IMG/VR virus record: IMGVR_UViG_3300006484_000019
Coordinates: 1 to 42,724 of that record
Reading direction: 5' to 3' (one strand)
DNA: 42,724 nt
From: a virus
The position numbers and the translations under genes are program-made. Within the stretch, counting starts at the first letter, position 1; each line of letters begins with the position of its first letter. This document shows, in pieces, positions 32,390 to 40,400 of this stretch. The notes under the pieces are model-generated. The model was not told the origin of the DNA, made no database searches, and worked only from the letters and a program-made list of their open reading frames with translations.

Positions 32390-32401
32390 AAAAATAAAAA
32401 T

Positions 32402-33076
32402 ATGGCTTTAAATGCTGATGGAGGAGGTGGTATTACTATAGTAACATATCCAGGAAGTGGAGATAAATATAGTGAGACTTCGACAACTAAATTTTCAAGA
32501 ATAAAAGTTTTAACTTATAATAATATAATAGGAAGTCCTCCTAGTCCTAGCAATTGGGTGCCGTCAGGTAGAACTGATATTGTTGCTCCTACAAATAATG
32601 ACTCTATTACTATTGCCGGCAGCGGTTCTGCAGCAACCGACGATATTAACCCTGCAACTTTTAATAGTACTAAAGGGTGGAATAATAGGCGTCAAACAAT
32701 AAATTATTTAAATTCTACAAGTTTTCCTAATCTTTTAGGTAATAATTCTAGATATAAAATCGAGACAAACATATATTGGCAGGGTTCAGAAGCAGGATCC
32801 TGTGACGGTATGTCTGGTAATTTACCAGCACTCGGAACTGGCGCAACTTTATCGAGTTTCAATGGAGCTGTTGCGGCGTCTGCCGCAAGTCCTTCAGCTA
32901 TGCAAAACCCATGTACTTCTACGCCTGATGTATATTGTACTTATGACATATGGCTTATACACGTGCAAGTAATAACTGATCAGCCAACTGCTGTTTCATG
33001 TCCAATTATGTTAACTATATTCGACGACATTACTGGAAAAGTTTTAAACACTCAAGGGAGGTTCGGTTTTACTTGA
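32402..33076 (+). CDS. Unknown tail-region protein
   Basis: 224 aa, not recognised. Rich in Gly, Ser, Thr and Asn, with a beta-rich pattern. It has six cysteines, including GSCDG at about 137-141, MQNPCTSTPDVYCTYD near 175-190 and AVSCPIM. No signal peptide or membrane segment. It lies between two large tail proteins and starts 13 bases after the first, in an A-rich leader. A surface or spike component is plausible because of the cysteine content. Function unknown. Confidence 0.6.
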   Translation: MALNADGGGGITIVTYPGSGDKYSETSTTKFSRIKVLTYNNIIGSPPSPSNWVPSGRTDIVAPTNNDSITIAGSGSAATDDINPATFNSTKGWNNRRQTINYLNSTSFPNLLGNNSRYKIETNIYWQGSEAGSCDGMSGNLPALGTGATLSSFNGAVAASAASPSAMQNPCTSTPDVYCTYDIWLIHVQVITDQPTAVSCPIMLTIFDDITGKVLNTQGRFGFT

Positions 33077-33105
33077 ATTTAATAACATTTTAAAAAATAA
33101 ATCTT

Positions 33106-34986
33106 ATGGCAGCTATTATAGAATTAAACTACTTTAACTCCTACTGGATAAAACGTGTAGCTACTGGTGATCTTTGTAGAGATATAATAGCCGCTAATTC
33201 TTCTGGAGTAGATACAACATACACTGTAACAAACAATAAACCTACTTTTACTTGGCCTGGCCCAATAAATGATGGAGATGCAGAAGTGCAACCTGCTTTT
33301 CCTACAGATTCACTTTGTACTGATTTACAGACCGGATCTCCTTCTTTTATGAATCAAAATTATTATTTAGAAGAAAGCAGAATAAGAGGTGGTTATAATA
33401 ACACATCAACAGACTTAGGCGTAAAAGCTTACTTAAATGAAAAAAATCCATTACAAAAATCAAGAACAAATGCTTTAATATATTCTGGTCTTTTAAATAG
33501 TAATACTAATTTCAATGCTACTAACTCTTTTCCTATTGGTGACTCTATAACAAAAGCAGTTAACCCAGAAAATGGTAGTATTCAAAAGCTTTATGCAGAA
33601 GACACTAATTTAATAGTTTTTCAAGAAGACAAAGTTAGTAGAGCTTTAATAGACAAAGATGCTATATATTCAGCAGAAGGAGGAGGTTCTATTACTTCAT
33701 CTAACTTAGTCATTGGTCAAATAGTTCCTTATGTTGGGGATTATGGCATATCAAACAATCCTGAAAGTTTTGCTGTTTATGGTTATAGAAAATATTTTAC
33801 AGATGTAAACAGGAACGCTGTTATGAGATTATCAAGAGATGGTTTAACTGAAATTTCTAACTACGGTATGGTTGATTATTTTAGAGATTCTTTAAACACC
33901 TTTAAGTTAAATTCCAATTCAAAAGTTACTTCTATAGCAGTTACTAACACGTCTATCAAGGAGGACAATACTACTCTAGTTTTAAATAACATAAACACTC
34001 TTAACTTAATAGACGTAGGTAGTATTATAACAATAGATGCAGGTGGTGGTAACGTCACTAGTGCTGGCTTTGTTGTGTCTATAGCAGTTAATAAAGCTGG
34101 TTACGGTACTACAGTTCCTAACATTAATCAAATGGTTGTTAAAAGTAATATTAATTTACCTACTTTACAGTTAGGTGATACTATAAGCTTTGTATCTCAA
34201 ACTAAGCCTAGGATACTGGGTGGTTGGGACATATATACTAAACAATATCATTTATCACTTCAAACAGGAGACTCTTATTGGAGTACACAAAACCAAAATA
34301 CATTTAACACTTTAGCTTTTGATGAGTCAGTTTTGGGCTGGACTAGTTTCTTTTCCTATAATCCTTCTTTTATGTCTAGTTTAAAAAATTCTTTTTATTC
34401 TACAAATCAAGGTTCTTTATACAAGCATAATGTAGACACAGGCTTTAATAGAGAAAGGTTTTACGGAATAAGAACACCTGCTGAAGTAACTTTTGTATTC
34501 AATCCACAACCTGATTTAAGTAAAAACTTCTTAACAATGAGTTATGAAGGTACCAATGGGTGGCAATGTACTTCTATGGTTTCAGAAGCACAAACTCCAA
34601 CAGCTGGTTATTCTGATGGATATGATTTTTCTAATTTTAATTCTTATGTAGATACTATATCTCCAATAAGAAGTTATATTGAAGGTGCTTATGATTCTAC
34701 ACCTGTTGGAAATGGTGGTCCTTTTTATGGAGTAAATATTCTTACTTTACCTATACACAGAGCTGGTTTTGATTTAAAAGAAAACTATTATGTAGCTTCT
34801 ATTAAAAGCAACTCACCAACTAGACCTAAAGAAATACAATTTTTAGGTGTAAACACAAATGAACAAGCCGCCGGCATTAAAGCTAATTTTGCTACTGTAA
34901 CTTTCAGAACAGATGATTCAACTCAAGTGGGTGGTATGAAAGAACTTTTCGCAGTATCAACAACTTTTTCAAGATCAGGCTTTTAA
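33106..34986 (+). CDS. Tail structural protein
   Basis: 626 aa, beta-rich. Conserved-looking stretches are LIVFQEDKVSRALIDKDAIY, VIGQIVPYVGDYGISNNPES, YRKYFTDVNRNAVMRLSRDG and the final WDIYTKQYHLSL. The RALIDKDAIY, YVGDYGISNNPESF and DVNRNAV patterns are ones I recall from large tail proteins of short-tailed Bacteroidota phages. There this region can be part of one very long protein together with a domain like that at 27389. Here it is a separate gene, 29 bases after the preceding one. Likely part of the tail hub. No enzymatic motif was seen. Confidence 0.7.
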   Translation: MAAIIELNYFNSYWIKRVATGDLCRDIIAANSSGVDTTYTVTNNKPTFTWPGPINDGDAEVQPAFPTDSLCTDLQTGSPSFMNQNYYLEESRIRGGYNNTSTDLGVKAYLNEKNPLQKSRTNALIYSGLLNSNTNFNATNSFPIGDSITKAVNPENGSIQKLYAEDTNLIVFQEDKVSRALIDKDAIYSAEGGGSITSSNLVIGQIVPYVGDYGISNNPESFAVYGYRKYFTDVNRNAVMRLSRDGLTEISNYGMVDYFRDSLNTFKLNSNSKVTSIAVTNTSIKEDNTTLVLNNINTLNLIDVGSIITIDAGGGNVTSAGFVVSIAVNKAGYGTTVPNINQMVVKSNINLPTLQLGDTISFVSQTKPRILGGWDIYTKQYHLSLQTGDSYWSTQNQNTFNTLAFDESVLGWTSFFSYNPSFMSSLKNSFYSTNQGSLYKHNVDTGFNRERFYGIRTPAEVTFVFNPQPDLSKNFLTMSYEGTNGWQCTSMVSEAQTPTAGYSDGYDFSNFNSYVDTISPIRSYIEGAYDSTPVGNGGPFYGVNILTLPIHRAGFDLKENYYVASIKSNSPTRPKEIQFLGVNTNEQAAGIKANFATVTFRTDDSTQVGGMKELFAVSTTFSRSGF

Positions 34987-35002
34987 ATACACTTAATTAT
35001 GT

Positions 35003-35015
35003 GTGATTATAATAA
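35003..35015 (+). promoter_or_regulatory. GTGATTATAATAA intergenic motif
   Basis: This 13-base sequence occurs identically at 25476-25488, in the space just before the second terminator, and here between the tail genes and the internal virion genes. It could be a phage promoter element. Both sites are intergenic and followed within about 40-50 bases by a start codon. AT-rich motifs of this length can match by chance. Confidence 0.25.
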
Positions 35016-35054
35016 TACAGCGAGTAAACAAATTAAAAAAATAAAACAAAAATT

Positions 35055-35789
35055 ATGGCAGTAGGAATGTTAATAGCTGGAGCTATAGGGATGGGAGCTT
35101 CTGCTTGGAAAAACAAACAAGCTAAAGATGAAGCAGAAAGACAAAGAAATCAAGCTGGTGCAGACGCCGCTAGATGGGAAGGTGAATTAAATAGGTTAAA
35201 AGAAAATAGACCTACTTTAACCAATCCTTATAAGAACATGACTAATTCTTTTGCTAATATGAAAAACCCATATGCTAAGCTTAGTAACCAGTATGCTAAT
35301 TTAGGAGTGGCTACTCAAGCTGCAGAATTTCAAGCTGAACAAACTGATATTGCTTTAGCTAGTACTTTAGACACCTTAGCCATGTCTGGTATGGGTGGTG
35401 GTGGTGCTACAGCTTTAGCGCAAGCAGCTTTGCAAAGTAAAAGAGGTATATCTGCTTCTATACAACAACAAGAAGCTCAAAACCAAAAGTTGTCAGCTCA
35501 AGGAGCAATGGATGTTCAAGAGAAAAAAGCCATGGGCCAAATGAAAGTTGATGAAATGATCGCTTCTGGCGAAGAAAAGGTAATGTTAATGCAAGGCCAG
35601 GGTAAATCTGAAATAATGCAAATAAGAGAAGCTAGAAGTTCTCAAGATATTAATAATGCTTCTGGCATGCAAATGAATTATCTACAAATGCAATCTGACG
35701 CCGCAGCTGGCATGATGCAAGCGGATATAGCACAGTCAAACATGTTTTCTAGTTTAGGTGGGCAGTTTTTAAAAGCCGGACTAGGGTAA
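35055..35789 (+). CDS. Internal virion (ejection) protein, small
   Basis: 244 aa. A hydrophobic Gly/Ala N-terminus (VGMLIAGAIGMGASAW, residues 2-17) with small-residue spacing is followed by a charged helix. A repetitive stretch at about 61-85 (NPYKNMTNSFANMKNPYAKL, then SNQYANLG) comes next, then Ala/Gln/Met-rich helices (SMLD-free, TALAQAALQSKRGISASIQQ). The combination of a glycine-zipper-like N-terminus and Ala/Gln-rich helices is typical of T7 gp14-like or P22 gp7-like ejected proteins. These form a channel across the cell envelope. Neighbours are two longer proteins of the same type, as in T7. The call is by composition and context. Confidence 0.7.
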   Translation: MAVGMLIAGAIGMGASAWKNKQAKDEAERQRNQAGADAARWEGELNRLKENRPTLTNPYKNMTNSFANMKNPYAKLSNQYANLGVATQAAEFQAEQTDIALASTLDTLAMSGMGGGGATALAQAALQSKRGISASIQQQEAQNQKLSAQGAMDVQEKKAMGQMKVDEMIASGEEKVMLMQGQGKSEIMQIREARSSQDINNASGMQMNYLQMQSDAAAGMMQADIAQSNMFSSLGGQFLKAGLG

Positions 35790-35806
35790 TTATAATAACA
35801 AATAAA

Positions 35807-37435
35807 ATGAGCTACGAAAATCCACAAAGAATAGTTAATAGAGCATGGGATATTTTTGCCAGGCAGACACAACAGCGTAATAATCAAATATCAAGTGACT
35901 TAAGTGCTGCTCTTAAAAAAGTAGCTATTAATAAAGAAAGAAATAAAAGATCTTTAGAAGCTTTAGAACAGGATAAACTAAATTATGCTAGCAAGTTAGA
36001 TAGTATAGACACCTCACAGTCCGGAGCTATGTTTGATGACAATCTAAGAATGTTTTTTGACAGCCAAATAGATAAATATTTTAATGTTAAAAATGCAATG
36101 AGAAAAGGTGATGTTGATAAAAGAGAGGGCAATAGAATTTTAACGTCTATGAATAGGCAAGTAGAAAAATTTAAAACATTTATTCCAGATATAATAAATA
36201 TATCTAATCAAGTTTATGATCAAGCAAACACATCAGGACAACAAGGTGGTATATCAGCAGGTACAACACCGCCTGAAGTTATAGATATTTTTGGCTCTAT
36301 TGCTAAAGGCGAAAATGTATACACAGTAGAAGATCCTAAAACTGGTAATATATGGCTAATGAAGATGCCTGCTAAAGTAGAAGAAAAATTCATGGCTGAT
36401 GGAACTATTGATGATTACGAAATGAGAGCTTCTCTTAATGATCAATTAAGCGGTGGTGAGGGGTCATTGGTAAATTTAGATGAAGTTATGAAATTAGGAC
36501 CTAAAAATATGGTTCAATACACTACTAACTTAGATAAGTTTTCTACTCCACTTACTAACGAAGTTATTGGAAATGATATCAATAATGGTTATTACCAAAA
36601 AAGTGAATCAATAACACTTTCAGATGATGGTGAAAGTTCTAAGACTGAAACAAGTATTTTTGTTAAGCCTTCTGATGCTAAAAAAATGAGGGAAGATATC
36701 ATAAAATTAAACGGATTTAGCACTATGTTAAATGACACTCAATCTATGAAAAGTGTTTGGGTTGATTTAATGCCTGATAGTGTAGCTAAAGGAAATTGGA
36801 CTAACACTCCTGAACAAAGAGATATAGCTAGAAATTGGATGGTTGACGATGCTGTCGCTAAGCTATTGTTAAGACAAGGGTTAATTCAAGGTCACGAAGT
36901 TGATGGTAAAGAAGTTCCTTTACTTGAAGATGGTACAGGAGATTTATTAGACAGATTAATTTATATTAAAGAAGGAGAAACTAAGGTTATAGACATTGAA
37001 AATACAAAATTAAATGAATTAACTAAACAAGAAAGTGTTAGCATACAAAGTTTAATGCCTAAAATTGAAACTGGTTATAATAAATTGTTAAAAGATTTTA
37101 AAACTGATCAAGATAGTAATAACTACGTTGGTGATGATCTAAAGGCTAGATTTTCAGAGCAAGTAGCAAATGCCTTAAACACTACAGTAGGTGGCGGTGG
37201 TATCGAAAGTAATACTTATTCTATAGATCCAGAAGATCCAGGTATTATTAAGTCTGGTAAAAAAGAGTATAAATTGTTTGCAGAAGATGGTACAAATGTA
37301 AGAGAAGATGTAATACTACAATTACTAGGTATTAGATCTGGTTTAGGAGCTAAAACAGCTGCTAAAGTTTATAAAAACTATTCAAAGTTTAGCACTGGTA
37401 AAAAAGAAATTACAGATATAAATCTTTTACCATAA
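35807..37435 (+). CDS. Internal virion protein, middle
   Basis: 542 aa, helical and charged, no membrane segment. The N-terminal 150 residues form a long coiled-coil-like region (NQISSDLSAALKKVAINKER, RSLEALEQDKLNYASKL). Later parts are mixed, with a YTVEDPKTGNIWLMKMP segment that could be a small beta domain. The gene sits between the small ejection-like protein and the giant protein, matching the gp14-gp15-gp16 gene order of T7-like ejectosomes. No enzymatic motif is visible. Function as a periplasmic channel or scaffold for DNA ejection is inferred from order and composition. Confidence 0.65.
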   Translation: MSYENPQRIVNRAWDIFARQTQQRNNQISSDLSAALKKVAINKERNKRSLEALEQDKLNYASKLDSIDTSQSGAMFDDNLRMFFDSQIDKYFNVKNAMRKGDVDKREGNRILTSMNRQVEKFKTFIPDIINISNQVYDQANTSGQQGGISAGTTPPEVIDIFGSIAKGENVYTVEDPKTGNIWLMKMPAKVEEKFMADGTIDDYEMRASLNDQLSGGEGSLVNLDEVMKLGPKNMVQYTTNLDKFSTPLTNEVIGNDINNGYYQKSESITLSDDGESSKTETSIFVKPSDAKKMREDIIKLNGFSTMLNDTQSMKSVWVDLMPDSVAKGNWTNTPEQRDIARNWMVDDAVAKLLLRQGLIQGHEVDGKEVPLLEDGTGDLLDRLIYIKEGETKVIDIENTKLNELTKQESVSIQSLMPKIETGYNKLLKDFKTDQDSNNYVGDDLKARFSEQVANALNTTVGGGGIESNTYSIDPEDPGIIKSGKKEYKLFAEDGTNVREDVILQLLGIRSGLGAKTAAKVYKNYSKFSTGKKEITDINLLP

Positions 37436-37446
37436 CGAAATAATAT

Positions 37447-40400
37447 ATGAATAAATATACTTATCAAGGTAGCTCCGTACAGGAAGATTTATTACAAGAA
37501 AAAGCAACTAGTTTAGGTTTAACTCTAGATCAATATTTAGCAGATCAAGGTAGTGAAATAGAAGTTTCTACTGATTTAAGCGAAATAGAAGAAGATTCAG
37601 AGCCTATTATAGATACTGAAGAAGTTATAGAAAAGAGTAATAAAGAGAAAAGACTTGACAAAGGTATTAAAAAAATAGATAAAAAAATAAATAAAGTAAC
37701 TAATGCTCAAATAAGTTTAGATGATATAAAAGATCAAAAATTAAATGAAGTTGGTGAAATAAAAAATGCAGATAAAACTTTATCTAATCTTTCAGACACT
37801 AAATTAAACAAAATTAGAGTTGCAAAAGAAAAGAGAGAATTAGAAAAGCAGTCTAGATTACTTGAAAAAACTAGTATAAACCCTGATGATGTTTCAAACG
37901 AAGGAAAGTATGTAGTTAAAACTCATTTAGGTGAAGATGGTAAAGAACACAAGTCTTATTATCCAAAAGACACTTGGGAAAAATACTTTACACCAGGTAA
38001 TGATTTGTATAATAAAAATGATATAGTAAAGCAAGCTATTAAATTAACTAATTCTAGCTCTCCTTCTTTAGAAGATTATTTAGAAGCATTAAACAAGAGT
38101 AGTAACAAAGCTGGATCTAGCGTTACTTATTCTTACTTAAAAGCAGGTAAAGATGAAGGAGTGTTAGACACTTTTGAAGTCGTGGCTGATGGAAGAAATG
38201 ATGCTATAAATGAAATGGGTTTTAGTAATTATTTTGATGAACTATTTAAAAAGAATAATTCATGGTTAGCTAAAAATGAAAATATTGTAGAAAAAGAATT
38301 ACAACAAGTTTTACCTCAACAGTTTGATGGCTCATTGTTTAATGTAGAACAAACCACTGATGATATAACTGTTAATGAGGTTTTAATAACTGATTCTAGA
38401 GGCAACGAGTTTGTGTTAAAAGTTGGTAAAGATCAAGAGCTATTTGGAGGTGATGGTTACCCTCAGTACGAAAGCTTTAAAAATTTTATATCAAGTGCTG
38501 TACAACCTCAAGATGAAAATAAAGCTAAAATAGATGATGTAACACTTTTAAAAGACTGGAGAAAAAGAACAGCTGGATTAAGGTTGTTTTTAAACAACTT
38601 AGAAAATACACCTGTAGATAAAGGTGGAATAGGTTTTGACAAAAGACAGTCTAATTACTTAGCCGTTATAGAAAACGCTTCATATACAGAGCTTTTTGGT
38701 TATGATCCTACTGTAGAACAAGAAGAATCTAATCCTTTATCTGATGCTGAAAATCCATTAATAAATTATCAGGGTGGAGAAGTGGATCTAGGCTCGGAGA
38801 CTACTAATGCAACTAGTGGTTTAGATCAAAGTTTAATACAAGGTGGTGTTATAATACCAGAAGATGAAGAATTTGGAAATAGTGAGCAAATAGATAGTAA
38901 TTTAAAAGTATTATCAAATACAGAGAAAAGTTTAAAAGCTTCTTATGAAAGACAAGGCCTAGAACTTACTGATGAAATTATTTTTTCTACAGCTAAACTA
39001 GCTATAATAAATAAACAAAAAGAAAGATACTACAAGGCTAATGCTGAGAAGTGGATAGAAGAGCCTAGAGGACTTGAAAAAGAAAAACTAAGACAAGGAT
39101 CTATAATAGGAGCTGTTGCCTTAGAAGACGCTGAAAATCAATTATTATTAGATGCCGCTACTTTTGAAAAAAACTTAGCAGAAGCTGAATACAATAAAGA
39201 TTTTTTAAGTTACACAGTAGATGTTAACAATAGAGCAGTTGCTGGTTTTTTATATGGTGATGATGATCAAAAAATTAACGAGGACCTAAGTATAGATATG
39301 ACCGGTAATATGCAGTCTTATTCTATAGCAAGAGATGATTTAGGTTTTACTACGGAAGATGGTTACATAAAGAAACTTGTTGATGGTGAAATTAAAATAC
39401 AGTTTATACCTCAAGGAACTCAAATATCTGAAACGTATGAAGATGGTCAACCAGTAGAAAGTATACCTACCTGGATGGTTACTAAGTTTAATCAAAACAT
39501 CGTAAAGTTACAAGAGAGCGGGAAAAACGTAAGTATAGCTTATAAAAACTATAGTGATGAGCTTTTAGAAATACCTACATTTAATCAAAAAATGGAAGTT
39601 TGGTTAAATAACTATAATGACACTCAAGAATTTTTTGTAAAACTAGGTATTGGCGGTTTAAAAACAGCTAAAAACATAGTTTACACAGCTGGGTCATTAG
39701 CTTCATATGTAAATCCTATGTATTGGTCTATGTATGGATTAACTGGAAGAGATCCTATGCAGGGTGTTATGGATGCTAACGCTACTATAACTAAATGGCT
39801 AGATGATGAATTAAATGAATATAATTTTGATCAAGTCTCTTTTGAGGATATATTTGCTCCTGGAACATCTGGCTGGAAAAAATTAGAAAACTTTGGTGCT
39901 TGGATGATGGGTATGACAGCGGAAACATTACCTATAGTAGCTGCTATGATATTTAGCGGTGGAAGTGCTTCTTATGGTCAAATAATATCTTCTAGTGTTG
40001 CTGGACTTAGCTCTATGGGTGGAAAGCTTAGTGAGATGGATGTTAATAATTTTATGGTTCAAAACGAAATTGACGAAATAAGATCAAGAAAAGACTTAAC
40101 TCAAGAAGAAAAAGAAAAAGAATTAATAGGCTTACAAGAGAGAAAAATAAATAAAGGAGTTTATATAGCTAAAGGCACAGCTTATGGCCTTATTGAAGGT
40201 AGTTTAGCGTATGTAACTACTGCTGGTCAAATATCTAATGCTTATTCAGTATTTAGAGGTGATAAGGCAATACTAGGTGAACTAAATACTAGTATAGGTA
40301 TGTTTCTAAAGAAGAAAGGTCCTGAGTGGCTTAAAGCTGCTAACACTGAAGGTTTAGGTGAGGTTGGAGTTACTTTTGGAACTAACCTAGTAGATGGAAG

